Source: a virus. From it: DNA of 64,000 bases. Below are positions 44,395 through 53,036 of the stretch, piece by piece. A program made the translations under genes and the position numbers. Every line of letters starts with the position of its first letter. The stretch's first letter is position 1. The stretch is from the IMG/VR virus record IMGVR_UViG_3300032323_002909, positions 86,462 to 150,461 of that record. One strand, written 5' to 3'. Under the pieces are notes generated by a model. That model was not told where the DNA came from and did not search any database. It worked only from the letters and a program-made list of their open reading frames with translations.

Positions 44395-45387
44395 ATGAAG
44401 AAAAATCCAAGTTTAGGTGATATTTACGGTGATATTCTGAGAAACGTTAAGGTCGTCAAAGAAAATGCTCAAGAAAACATCAATAAGTCGAAAAAAATTC
44501 CTAAAATGTCTAACAATGCATTCACGGATACTAATTCTTTGACTAAAGGTGGTCCAGAAGCTGCCGATGGCTTTCACAAAGCGTTAAACGATGATCATTG
44601 TGATTGTGATGAAGATAATGAAGAACGTCACGAAAAAAAATATAATAGAATCGAAGAATTAGAAAAACAATTAAATGATCCTTCAATTTCTAATGAAAAA
44701 AAATCCAAAATTCGTAATGTTATCGATAATATGAAGAGAGACATTCAACGCGAAGAAGCGGAAGAAGATTTTATTAAAGAATCCAAAAAAATTACAACAA
44801 ATAGACTAAATACTTTTATGATGAAAAAATCTACATTTGATAAATTGTTTGAATCTGTGATGGGTGGTGACTTCGGTCAAGACGAAGAATCCAAAGATGC
44901 CATGGCTTTAGGTCTTGGCGATGCTCCAACTGATGATGAGTTCGGTGATGATGAAATGGGCGAAGAAGGCGATCAAATTACCGTGACACTCGACCGTTCG
45001 GTAGCTCGTCAACTCTGCGACATGCTTCAAGCTGCTATGGGTGATGACGAAGGCGAAGACGATGGTTTAGATTTCGGCGACATGGGCGACGATGAAATGG
45101 GCGACGATGAGATGGATGAAGAAGGTTATGATGATGAAGAAGGTGATGATGAAGAGGATAACGAAGAAACTGTCTCCAGCACCAATAAATCTTCGCTTCA
45201 AAGCCACAACAATAAAGTGAATGGTCGTCCACAACCTAAAGGTGGTAGCACCAAAGTTGTTGGAACCACTGACAAAGTAGGTAACGATGGTGATCACGGT
45301 CATGCTATCCATAGTGGTAAACAACCAAATATGGGCAAACAAAACAAAGTATCGGATTTACGACAAGCGGAAGACTTTTTCCGCTGA
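44395..45387 (+). CDS. Acidic late protein, probable head core or internal protein
   Basis: 330 residues. The N-terminus (LGDIYGDILRNVKVVKENA) resembles the shared late motif. A Cys/Asp cluster (HCDCDEDNEE near 67) and a helical region follow, then from about 142 a second motif-like start (MMKKSTFDKLFESVMGGD), a DEDE/GDDEMG acidic stretch (about 180-260), and a Gly/Lys-rich tail ending VSDLRQAEDFFR. Acidity plus gene position next to gp14 and gp17 suggest a scaffold-like or core protein. A second, nested product is likely (see 44818). A rho-independent terminator follows. Confidence 0.6.
   Translation: MKKNPSLGDIYGDILRNVKVVKENAQENINKSKKIPKMSNNAFTDTNSLTKGGPEAADGFHKALNDDHCDCDEDNEERHEKKYNRIEELEKQLNDPSISNEKKSKIRNVIDNMKRDIQREEAEEDFIKESKKITTNRLNTFMMKKSTFDKLFESVMGGDFGQDEESKDAMALGLGDAPTDDEFGDDEMGEEGDQITVTLDRSVARQLCDMLQAAMGDDEGEDDGLDFGDMGDDEMGDDEMDEEGYDDEEGDDEEDNEETVSSTNKSSLQSHNNKVNGRPQPKGGSTKVVGTTDKVGNDGDHGHAIHSGKQPNMGKQNKVSDLRQAEDFFR
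44807..44817 (+). promoter_or_regulatory. Internal late promoter, leaderless (TAAATA-N5-ATG)
   Basis: TAAATA at 44807-44812, CTTTT, ATG at 44818, inside and in frame with the 44395 gene. Confidence 0.6.
44818..45387 (+). CDS. Nested in-frame late protein (short form of the 44395 product)
   Basis: An internal start gives a 189-residue protein beginning MMKKSTFDKLFESVM. This N-terminus matches the late motif seen at the true starts of other genes (compare KFDKLYELALEA at 58971 and KFDAIYESVVS at 58938). It carries the whole acidic segment. Promoter spacing, frame and N-terminal motif all agree, so a separate product is likely. Protein evidence would be needed to exclude chance. Confidence 0.5.
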   Translation: MMKKSTFDKLFESVMGGDFGQDEESKDAMALGLGDAPTDDEFGDDEMGEEGDQITVTLDRSVARQLCDMLQAAMGDDEGEDDGLDFGDMGDDEMGDDEMDEEGYDDEEGDDEEDNEETVSSTNKSSLQSHNNKVNGRPQPKGGSTKVVGTTDKVGNDGDHGHAIHSGKQPNMGKQNKVSDLRQAEDFFR

Positions 45388-45411
45388 ACTAAAAAATAAA
45401 AAAACACTAAG

Positions 45412-45441
45412 AAAAGGGGATCGTTCTGATCCCCTTTTTTT
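45412..45441 (+). terminator. Rho-independent terminator
   Basis: An 11-bp stem AAAAGGGGATC (45412-45422) with GATCCCCTTTT (45428-45438), loop GTTCT, followed by more T residues. It is the best terminator in the window. Confidence 0.85.
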
Positions 45442-45443
45442 GT

Positions 45444-45454
45444 TAAGTAATATC
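45444..45454 (+). promoter_or_regulatory. Late promoter variant, leaderless (TAAGTA-N5-ATG)
   Basis: TAAGTA at 45444-45449, ATATC, ATG at 45455, directly after the terminator. Confidence 0.5.
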
Positions 45455-46240
45455 ATGCAATCGTTCTCGCAATTTTTCGAATCAAAATTGAAAAAATCGT
45501 CTATATCAAATGATGAACCTTATGAAGTTTATGATAAACACACGGGTGATATTATTTGGCGTGGCACATATGGCAAAAAACACATTGCTACAAGAATTAT
45601 TGATAAAAAAAATAATGAATATGGTGGTTATAGGTATTTTGGTAGACTTGTCAAAAAACCGTTATTGGAATATCGCCACAAAGATGCATTCGGTGGTATA
45701 AAGCAGAGTATCCATCCTGATAACAAAAAAGGTTCAAATTTGACTATAGATCCATCATCGAGAAAAATACCGTGGGTTAAAGGACCATATAAAAAAGAAA
45801 GAAAACAAGGTGAAATACTTATAGGTAAAGAGCTAGATAGAGAATTGGGTTCTTTAAACGGTGTGGAATTTGAAGAAGGTAAAGAAATAAAACGTAAAAA
45901 TTCTAATCAAATTTTAAAATTATTTATTAATGCACATGGTCAACCATGTGGTAGAATAATAGAGAAGCCTATGAATGAAAATTACGATAATAAACCATAC
46001 CCAACTCCCAAGTTGATAAAAATCGCATGGAAAAACCGTAAATGGTTTGCTGATAAAGGAGAGTTGGGGCAATATATGTTAAATGCTAAGAATGCGGAAG
46101 AATTTAAAACTAGATTGGTTTGGTTGAGTGAAGGTTCTTTGCGATATTATATGACAATGTTTGAGTCTCCCTATAAATATGGGGGTATGCCAGATGAACA
46201 CGAATTATATATAGAATTTGCTAACCAATTACCGATATAA
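45455..46240 (+). CDS. Late virion-type protein, unknown
   Basis: 261 residues from the ATG at 45455. The N-terminus MQSFSQFFESKLKKSS is a short version of the late motif (FxxFFES). The body is basic (PWVKGPYKKERKQGE near 105-120) with alpha/beta character, and the C-terminus (MFESPYKYGGMPDEHELYIE) may be a docking segment. It is not recognised. It sits between the terminator and gp14 with a 2-nt gap, so it is probably cotranscribed with the neck gene. Confidence 0.55.
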   Translation: MQSFSQFFESKLKKSSISNDEPYEVYDKHTGDIIWRGTYGKKHIATRIIDKKNNEYGGYRYFGRLVKKPLLEYRHKDAFGGIKQSIHPDNKKGSNLTIDPSSRKIPWVKGPYKKERKQGEILIGKELDRELGSLNGVEFEEGKEIKRKNSNQILKLFINAHGQPCGRIIEKPMNENYDNKPYPTPKLIKIAWKNRKWFADKGELGQYMLNAKNAEEFKTRLVWLSEGSLRYYMTMFESPYKYGGMPDEHELYIEFANQLPI

Positions 46241-46242
46241 TT

Positions 46243-47028
46243 ATGGGCTGTCCTACAATACCTTTGTCTTGTCTTACTCCTGAAAATATTTTTGCTGGAG
46301 TTTATCGACCTAATTGTGGTGGATTTGCCGATCCATCGAACTTTCAAGCTGAAAGAACTATATTTAGCAGTGGTTTCGGTGAACTTATAAACAATTATGG
46401 TGTAGAGATTGGTTACATGGTCAATACATTTGAACCAAGCGAAATGAATGCAATATACGGTGAACATAGCACTATGTATTGGTTGAGTGCTGTTGACATC
46501 AAAGCTTATCCACTGATAGAAAATGGATCTCCTATTTATGGTATAGCAGGAATGGATTCTCCTGATACAATAACATTGTATGTTTATATAAAAGATTTTA
46601 TAGATAAATTTAAAAACTACCCATATTTTGCAAATCATCCTGTAGAACCAAAGTCTCAAGATAAAATTATTCTTTATCCATTTGGGTGTGATAGACCTAA
46701 CGGTAGAAGTGCTAAGATATTTGAAGTTACTGAAGCACTGGATGAAGATGTTTCAGAATTGAACCCTGCCATGGGTCATTATGTTTGGAGAATTAAAGGC
46801 GTTCGCAGTGAACACAACTTCACCACTAACGAACCTAGAGAAGCTTTCAATCAACAAATTTCTGATAGTTCATACTTTGGTAAGTTATCATCAGTTTTAT
46901 TCCCCGAATTATCATCTAATATTTCAGATAATAAAATATACACTGAAAATTCCGATGATGTTGTTCAAAGAGATATTTTCCCACCAACAACTGCTAATAA
47001 TAGCAGTGTTTATGGTAATTATTTCTAA
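46243..47028 (+). CDS. 14: Neck protein gp14
   Basis: 261 residues (T4 gp14 has 256). FQAERTIFSSGFGELINNYG, VEIGYMVNTFEPSEMNAIYG, DTITLYVYIKDFI and DKIILYPFGCDRPNGRSAKI, then FEVTEALDED, follow the order of T4 gp14 (S..L...L..E.I...G.E, ..GE, DEVTL, GDLIYFP...FEI..VE). Located just before the terminase large subunit, as expected in the 13-14-15-16-17 order, although 15 and 16 are absent here. It joins the head to the tail. Confidence 0.72.
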   Translation: MGCPTIPLSCLTPENIFAGVYRPNCGGFADPSNFQAERTIFSSGFGELINNYGVEIGYMVNTFEPSEMNAIYGEHSTMYWLSAVDIKAYPLIENGSPIYGIAGMDSPDTITLYVYIKDFIDKFKNYPYFANHPVEPKSQDKIILYPFGCDRPNGRSAKIFEVTEALDEDVSELNPAMGHYVWRIKGVRSEHNFTTNEPREAFNQQISDSSYFGKLSSVLFPELSSNISDNKIYTENSDDVVQRDIFPPTTANNSSVYGNYF

Positions 47029-47037
47029 ATATTGATT
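47026..47037 (+). promoter_or_regulatory. Late promoter (TAAATA-N6-ATG)
   Basis: TAAATA at 47026-47031. Its TAA is the gp14 stop codon. Then TTGATT, then the ATG at 47038. Confidence 0.6.
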
Positions 47038-48813
47038 ATGGCTGCAAAAGTTAAAAATAAATCATACATGGGTAATACTAATTTACCCAGCGCCAATTCT
47101 TCTTTTGAGTATACCCCAGAAATGGTGGTTGAAATAGAAAAATGCAAAACTGACATTATTCATTTCGCATCGAATTATTTTTATATTATTGACCCTGACA
47201 GCGATGTCGGTAAAGTTTGTATCAATTTATATGATTTTCAAAAGAGAGTGCTCGGGGGAATATTCAAGCATCGATTTAACTGTCTTTTATCTCCCCGACA
47301 AGCAAGTAAATCGACAATGATGACCATTGCTGCGCTCCACGAAGCATGTTTCAAGCCTTATAAAAGTATTATTATTGTAGCAAACAAAGAAGCAACGGCT
47401 ATCGAGATCTTTAGAAGGGTGCGATTAGCATATGAAGAGTTGCCAAACTGGTTAAAACCAGGTGTTGAAGAATATGGTAAGACTGGTTGTGTATTTGACA
47501 ATGGTAGTAGGATTAGTATATCAACCACTACTGGCAGTGCTATTCGGGGAACATCGCTCAACATGTTGATTATTGACGAGTTGGCGTTCTTGGAGGAACA
47601 CGTTGTCGATGAGTTTTGGAAATCAGTTTATCCTACTATTTCAAGATCTAGAACATCCAAAATTATAATCGCGTCTACTCCCAACGGTACAGGTAATTTA
47701 TTTCATAAAATATATACTGGAGCAGAACGTGGTGAAAACGGTTTTAATCCACTACGTATCGAATGGGACGAAATTCCAGGTCGTGACGAAACATGGAAAG
47801 CCCAACAAATTAAAGCATTAGGCTCCTACGAAGCGTTTCAACAAGAATTCGGTAATATGTTTTTGGATAACAGTCAGCAATCGATTGATGACGAGTTATT
47901 TGAAAAATTAAAACAAGAATGTTCCCAACCTTTACATATTTTTAAAGATGGTGATTATAAAGTTTGGGAGGAATACGATTCAAATAAGATATATGCTATT
48001 GGGGGTGACGTTTCTGAAGGTGTTGGATTAGATGCATCTGTTCTAGAGATATTTGACATCACAAATCCTAAAGAAATGATTCAAGTTGCGGAATACCACA
48101 ATAATAAGATTGGACCTTCTGAATTTACTAATATAATTGCTGAAATCTGTTCACATTGGGGAAATCCTCTTCTTTTAATTGAAAGGAACAATCAAGGAAC
48201 AGGTGTTTGTGACAGATTATCCAATGAATTTATGTATCAGAATTTAGTTTCTTGGGGTGCTAAAGAGGCACACAAGAATAAACAAAATGGTATGATATCA
48301 CATATCAATACGAAATACAAAGCGGTGTTGAATATGCGATATTTTGTTAATGAAACGAAATCTGTTTATTTCCGATCACTTGATTGTTTAAAAGAGTTTA
48401 AAAATTTCATACGTTACTCAAATGGCTCGTGGAAAGCAAAAACGGGTGAACATGACGATAGAGTAATGGCAACAGTATGGGCTTTGATGTCTTTATATAA
48501 AGAAATTACTGAAATGTATTTCGACATCAAGGAATTGGACGATTGCGACAAACCCTTAAAAATAGAACCGTTTGATATTGGTTCATATAGAACCAGAACA
48601 TCGACTTCTATATATAATAATGAAGAAATTGAAAAAATTGAAAATTCCAATTTAGCACCATTATTGTTTGGTGGTATGGGTAGTGAAATGATGAATGATT
48701 TAGCAGAGTTAGAAGCTGCTGGATGGGTAATACCACAAGAATCTATTTATTCAAATAAAGAAAAAGATATCTCTTATGAACAATGGCAAACAATAGATAA
48801 ATATTTCAATTAA
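47038..48813 (+). CDS. 17: Terminase large subunit gp17
   Basis: 591 residues (T4 gp17 has 610). Packaging ATPase: Walker A-type SPRQASKST near 84-92, Walker B LIIDE near 176, coupling motif ASTPNG near 211. Nuclease domain: GGDVSEG near 322, ERNNQGTG near 382, HDDRVMATVW near 471. It pumps DNA into proheads and cuts concatemers. The stop TAA forms the first bases of the next late promoter. Start at 47038 rather than the upstream in-frame TTG because of promoter spacing. Confidence 0.95.
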   Translation: MAAKVKNKSYMGNTNLPSANSSFEYTPEMVVEIEKCKTDIIHFASNYFYIIDPDSDVGKVCINLYDFQKRVLGGIFKHRFNCLLSPRQASKSTMMTIAALHEACFKPYKSIIIVANKEATAIEIFRRVRLAYEELPNWLKPGVEEYGKTGCVFDNGSRISISTTTGSAIRGTSLNMLIIDELAFLEEHVVDEFWKSVYPTISRSRTSKIIIASTPNGTGNLFHKIYTGAERGENGFNPLRIEWDEIPGRDETWKAQQIKALGSYEAFQQEFGNMFLDNSQQSIDDELFEKLKQECSQPLHIFKDGDYKVWEEYDSNKIYAIGGDVSEGVGLDASVLEIFDITNPKEMIQVAEYHNNKIGPSEFTNIIAEICSHWGNPLLLIERNNQGTGVCDRLSNEFMYQNLVSWGAKEAHKNKQNGMISHINTKYKAVLNMRYFVNETKSVYFRSLDCLKEFKNFIRYSNGSWKAKTGEHDDRVMATVWALMSLYKEITEMYFDIKELDDCDKPLKIEPFDIGSYRTRTSTSIYNNEEIEKIENSNLAPLLFGGMGSEMMNDLAELEAAGWVIPQESIYSNKEKDISYEQWQTIDKYFN

Positions 48814-48822
48814 ATAATTATA
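48811..48822 (+). promoter_or_regulatory. Late promoter (TAAATA-N6-ATG)
   Basis: TAAATA at 48811-48816, with its TAA as the gp17 stop codon, ATTATA, ATG at 48823. Confidence 0.65.
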
Positions 48823-49431
48823 ATGCCTGATCAAATTCAACAGTCTTATCTAAACAAAGCGAGAAAAGATAAATTTCTTCTCGTGTTTGACATACCACCA
48901 ATTTTAAAGACAATACAATCTAATTATACTAGAGGAGATTCTACTATTATTCCAGATAGTGTACAATTTAGCGTATTTGGAACAATGGTTCCTGGTGTTG
49001 CGGTTAAGGGAGTCGCCACTCGATATGTGGGCGATACCCTATATGTATCATCACACACTAAAGATCCTTATCCACCTGTAAATGTCAAATTTATAGTTGA
49101 TAGTGGTTATAATAATTATTGGACGGTTTATCAGTGGTTGAACTTGTTACACGATCAAAAGACTGGACAATATAACGCACAAAATTTGCAAGGTTTGAAA
49201 TGTAGTCACAATGATTATCAAACTGACATATCAGTGTATGGTCTTGATGAATATGATAATAAAGTTATAGAATTTAAATATACTAAATGTTTCCCAACTA
49301 GTTTGGATGAGATAACATTCGACGCTAAAACTACTGGAGAAATGGAATTAGAATCTGGTTTTACTTTCTTATTTTCCCAAATGCATATAAAATTATTGGG
49401 TTGTGACCGAACATATCAAACGTTGACTTGA
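48823..49431 (+). CDS. Tail-tube-like protein upstream of sheath
   Basis: 202 residues. DKFLLVFDIPPILKTI, the middle VNVKFIVDSGYNNYWTVYQW and the end KCFPTSLDEITFDAKTTGEM follow the beta-barrel pattern of gp19-type tube proteins, and a second and third relative lie at 51817 and 52410. It may be a tube-cap, initiator (gp48/gp54-like) or tail-end protein. The exact role is not resolved. It sits alone between gp17 and gp18, a place usually without a gene in T4. Confidence 0.55.
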   Translation: MPDQIQQSYLNKARKDKFLLVFDIPPILKTIQSNYTRGDSTIIPDSVQFSVFGTMVPGVAVKGVATRYVGDTLYVSSHTKDPYPPVNVKFIVDSGYNNYWTVYQWLNLLHDQKTGQYNAQNLQGLKCSHNDYQTDISVYGLDEYDNKVIEFKYTKCFPTSLDEITFDAKTTGEMELESGFTFLFSQMHIKLLGCDRTYQTLT

Positions 49432-49454
49432 TGAAAAAAAATATAGAATTTCAC

Positions 49455-49465
49455 TAAATAATTAT
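49455..49465 (+). promoter_or_regulatory. Late promoter of gp18, leaderless (TAAATA-N5-ATG)
   Basis: TAAATA at 49455-49460, ATTAT, ATG at 49466. Confidence 0.75.
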
Positions 49466-51790
49466 ATGCAAAGAACAATCAATAGCCCAGGTGTAGAAAT
49501 TTTCGAAAATCGTAATTTGACAGTGCCTACAAACGTTGGTACTAATGTATTCATAACAGGTTTTACCCCACAAGGTCCAACGGATGAAGTGATCAAAATC
49601 ACTAGTAGAGATGAATTGGAAACCATTTATGGAACTCCTACGAATAGTGCGGAACGGTATTTCTATCATTCCGTGAGAGAGCTTTTGAATTCTCCTGCTA
49701 ACGTTTATACTTTCCGTTTACCATACGGTGAAAATTTGGGTAGCGGATTTAATGATACTTACACTGCTTTAGTTTATCCTGTGGTGGCAGCTGCACCGCT
49801 TTCTAGCGAACTCACCACAAACTTGAATTTATCCGCTGGAACTTATTTCTTAGGTAAGCCTATTCAAATTGAACTTACACCTGCTGAATATATCCAAGCG
49901 TCTGAAGGTTCATTGTTCAACTGGTCGTCTACAGCATCTCTACTCAGTTCATTCACAACCACTAAAGCCGCAGTATTGACTGCTATGGGTGGGGCTGGCT
50001 TGATCATTTTGGATAAAGCTCAAACAACCATCGATAATCAGTTTGAGGGTTACTATATTGGTATTGCTGACAATATCAATAAAAATCCAGCATCTAATTT
50101 TGATGCTATCACTCGCGCATATACTACAAGTTTGACTGCTGATGTTATCAAGGATGAGTATACACAAATTCCTAATGGAACTTTACAATTTAACTTGTCT
50201 TCTACAAGCGATGGTTCTATTAATAGCATCTCTCAAATCATGGAAAATCTTACCGATTACAACATTGATGGTCGGGAAGATGATGATGTTCTCAACATCG
50301 GGGTGTTCAAACTTCGTAAGAGCGTGTATGCCACAGAAGCATTTAAATTAGATTTCACTTTGGATTCTGGAATTGTTGGTTCGATTGACACGTTTAGAAA
50401 ACAGTTAAACCCACTTGGCGGTCCTGCCATTCCTTTCTTCTTAGAAGCTCGTGATTCAGTTTCTAGAAATGTTGAAGTATTAGTCAATCCATTTATTTCC
50501 AATAAATTTAGTAATTCTTCACAAGATTCTAGTGGTATGCCACGGAAAAAAATTCGTGTTGTTACTGATAGCTTGTTGAATACTACTTACAATACGATTT
50601 CCTCCGCTTTAGGCACCACTGTAAATGTAATTTCAGCACTTTCAGGTGCGGTTGGTAAAGCAGATGCACTATTCCCTCTTGGATCTTACAATCCTGTTAC
50701 TATAACACAAAAAATTATTGGTAATGTGCCTAGTAAACTATATAGAGCTTTAGATTCTGTTAAGAACGATGAAGTATATGATATAGATGTTGTTGTCGAG
50801 GCTGGTGTTGGTACTGTCTACACGATGATGTGCGCTGCGGGTGTTGATTATTACGATGATACACTATATACAACAACTCTCAAAAATAAAATAGATAAGC
50901 TTAGAACTTCTTCTGATTTATCAGATATAGAAGCAACAACCATTAGAGCTAATTATGGAGCAGTGTTTAACAGATTCGATGATTTCTGCAACGCACCTTC
51001 TAAATCTGGTGGTCGAGGTGATTGTATTTTCATTGCTGACCCAATTCGCCACTTGTTGGTAACTGGTAGAAATAATAAAGTTCTCAGCGATAAGACTAAG
51101 AATTTCCAAACTCATGTTTATTGGGCTATGCGTCACCAGTTTGAACTCCAAAACACCTCTTACAGTGCAACTTATGGCAATTGGGTGCAAGCATTCGATG
51201 AATTCACTGGTGAATTGATTTGGGCTCCGTTCTCAGCGTATCAAGGTGCTATCATGGCTAGAAATGATGCTGCTGAATTCCCATGGTCTGCCCCTGCTGG
51301 ATTTACACGTGGATTAGTATCTAATGCGCTCGATATTGCTATCAATCCTAATCAGAAACAAAGAGACGAACTTTACAAAGCAAATATCAACCCTGTTATG
51401 TTCTCCGCTTCGCAAGGTATCGTGGTGTTCGGTCAAAAGACCCTCAACCGCAAACCAAGCGCATTCGACAGAATCAACGTTCGTAGATTGTTCTTAGCTC
51501 TTGAAAGACCTACTAAGAAAGCTGCTCAATTCTTCGTGTTTGAGCCCAATAACGAGTTCACACGCACCCGTTTAGTTAACACTCTTAGACCATTGTTTGA
51601 AACTGCTAAACAAAATGGTGGTTGTGTAGACTATCTTATCATTTGTGATGAAAGAAACAACACATCGTTGGTGATTGATAACAATGAATTAAAAGTTGAT
51701 ATACTTATTAAACCAAGTAAAACAGCTGAATTTGTTTTGTGTTCCTTTACTGCTACCAGAAGCGATGCTGTATTTTCGGAATTGATCTAA
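49466..51790 (+). CDS. 18: Tail sheath protein gp18
   Basis: 774 residues. The N-terminus (INSPGVEIFENRNLTVPTNV, then TNVFITGFTPQGPTDEVIKI) is the classical sheath opening. The C-terminal core (FGQKTLNRKPSAFDRINVRR then LFLALERPTKKAAQFFVFEP) is the conserved contractile domain shared with T4 gp18. It polymerises around the gp19 tube and contracts on infection. It is longer than T4 gp18 (659), with extra material in the outer domains. Confidence 0.96.
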   Translation: MQRTINSPGVEIFENRNLTVPTNVGTNVFITGFTPQGPTDEVIKITSRDELETIYGTPTNSAERYFYHSVRELLNSPANVYTFRLPYGENLGSGFNDTYTALVYPVVAAAPLSSELTTNLNLSAGTYFLGKPIQIELTPAEYIQASEGSLFNWSSTASLLSSFTTTKAAVLTAMGGAGLIILDKAQTTIDNQFEGYYIGIADNINKNPASNFDAITRAYTTSLTADVIKDEYTQIPNGTLQFNLSSTSDGSINSISQIMENLTDYNIDGREDDDVLNIGVFKLRKSVYATEAFKLDFTLDSGIVGSIDTFRKQLNPLGGPAIPFFLEARDSVSRNVEVLVNPFISNKFSNSSQDSSGMPRKKIRVVTDSLLNTTYNTISSALGTTVNVISALSGAVGKADALFPLGSYNPVTITQKIIGNVPSKLYRALDSVKNDEVYDIDVVVEAGVGTVYTMMCAAGVDYYDDTLYTTTLKNKIDKLRTSSDLSDIEATTIRANYGAVFNRFDDFCNAPSKSGGRGDCIFIADPIRHLLVTGRNNKVLSDKTKNFQTHVYWAMRHQFELQNTSYSATYGNWVQAFDEFTGELIWAPFSAYQGAIMARNDAAEFPWSAPAGFTRGLVSNALDIAINPNQKQRDELYKANINPVMFSASQGIVVFGQKTLNRKPSAFDRINVRRLFLALERPTKKAAQFFVFEPNNEFTRTRLVNTLRPLFETAKQNGGCVDYLIICDERNNTSLVIDNNELKVDILIKPSKTAEFVLCSFTATRSDAVFSELI

Positions 51791-51805
51791 TTTAAACTCT
51801 AAAGC

Positions 51806-51816
51806 TAAATACTATT
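51806..51816 (+). promoter_or_regulatory. Late promoter of gp19, leaderless (TAAATA-N5-ATG)
   Basis: TAAATA at 51806-51811, CTATT, ATG at 51817. Confidence 0.75.
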
Positions 51817-52398
51817 ATGCCAACTACAATTGAAAACTTCATGGATGTCGCGTCTCGGAAACAGTTCTCTAGGGACTTTCTGTTTCGCGTTAAACAAATC
51901 GATATTACTGGATTGCGTCTCAATGGTGAAACGGACTTGATTTATGCTAGATCCGCAACATTTCCTGGTAGAGATATTGAAAACAAACAAGTTAATTACG
52001 CTGGTCAAACTTTTAATTTACCTGGAAAATCATCTTATCCTGGCTCTGAAAGTTGGTCTATCGAATTCTATGCTGACCAAGATATGGAAATTCGTACTCA
52101 ACTTGAAAGAGCATCTAGAACTCTTTTCAATAACGAAGGTGAAGCTGGTGGTAATATATGTATGCCAGGTACTGAATCGACTATTACATTGGAAGTATAT
52201 AAAATTCCTTGCAGTGGGGTTATAGGAAATCCCATGGAAGTCGGCAGAGTAATCGAATTGGTAGGAGCTTCGATAAGAAATATTGGTGAGATTAGTTATG
52301 AAATTGCCGATGGAACTGGAGAAGTGAAAACATTTACGGCTTCATTTGCTTTCCATTTCTATAGGTATCTTCAACCTGGCAATCTTGGTTTAGTTTAA
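51817..52398 (+). CDS. 19: Tail tube protein gp19
   Basis: 193 residues (T4 gp19 has 163). RKQFSRDFLFRVKQIDITGL, then DLIYARSATFPGRDIENKQV near 36-55 and ESWSIEFYADQDMEIRTQLE near 75-95, are typical of T4-like tube subunits. It assembles as stacked hexamers inside the sheath. Directly after gp18, the usual order. Confidence 0.92.
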   Translation: MPTTIENFMDVASRKQFSRDFLFRVKQIDITGLRLNGETDLIYARSATFPGRDIENKQVNYAGQTFNLPGKSSYPGSESWSIEFYADQDMEIRTQLERASRTLFNNEGEAGGNICMPGTESTITLEVYKIPCSGVIGNPMEVGRVIELVGASIRNIGEISYEIADGTGEVKTFTASFAFHFYRYLQPGNLGLV

Positions 52399-52409
52399 TA
52401 ATTATTTTT

Positions 52410-53027
52410 ATGTCGAGTCCGCGCCCAGATGATTTTCTAGCGGCATTTTCAGGTGAAAATAAATATTGTTTATCTTTACCTATTTTATGGACTGTGACCA
52501 TAGATGGTGTCGTTGAAAATAATATAAATCAAATATTAAATTCTGCGGGTGAAAAATGGCGAGCCAGTATCACCCCGAATGATATGACGAAAAATGGTAA
52601 TATTTTACCTGCACAATCGGTCACTACACCAGAAGAATCTTCAAATTTTTCAACGGGTAGTATAGGAGATGGGTCGTATGGTAATTTTTTACCAGGATAT
52701 ACTTTGTCTAGTAGAAATGATTTCTTATCAAGATCCTTTTCTATAAATTTTTTAGAAACCACGGTAGATTTAGAACACGAATTCTTTAGACCATGGTTAA
52801 TAGCCCTAAGCATCAAAGGTTTGATAGAATGGGGTCCTAAACTAAAATGTGACATAATTGTTAAACAGTATACAAACAATGGTGAATTACGTAGAGGATA
52901 TATTTTCAGACAATGTTTACCAACTGCTATAGAGGGAAATACTTTAGATTACGATAATACAGATTTTCATATAAAAAGTATAACCTTCATGTGTCAGAAT
53001 TACGAGCAATTATATGCTACTAATTAA
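52410..53027 (+). CDS. Tail-tube/baseplate tube-like protein
   Basis: 205 residues. EHEFFRPWLIALSIKGLIEW near 128-148, then CDIIVKQYTNNGELRRGYIF and DFHIKSITFMCQNYEQLY, resemble gp19/gp54-type tube proteins. It probably forms a tube end or the tube-baseplate junction. The TAATAATT upstream lacks a clean TAAATA box, so it may be cotranscribed with gp19 (11-nt gap). Confidence 0.6.
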   Translation: MSSPRPDDFLAAFSGENKYCLSLPILWTVTIDGVVENNINQILNSAGEKWRASITPNDMTKNGNILPAQSVTTPEESSNFSTGSIGDGSYGNFLPGYTLSSRNDFLSRSFSINFLETTVDLEHEFFRPWLIALSIKGLIEWGPKLKCDIIVKQYTNNGELRRGYIFRQCLPTAIEGNTLDYDNTDFHIKSITFMCQNYEQLYATN

Positions 53028-53036
53028 TATTACACA

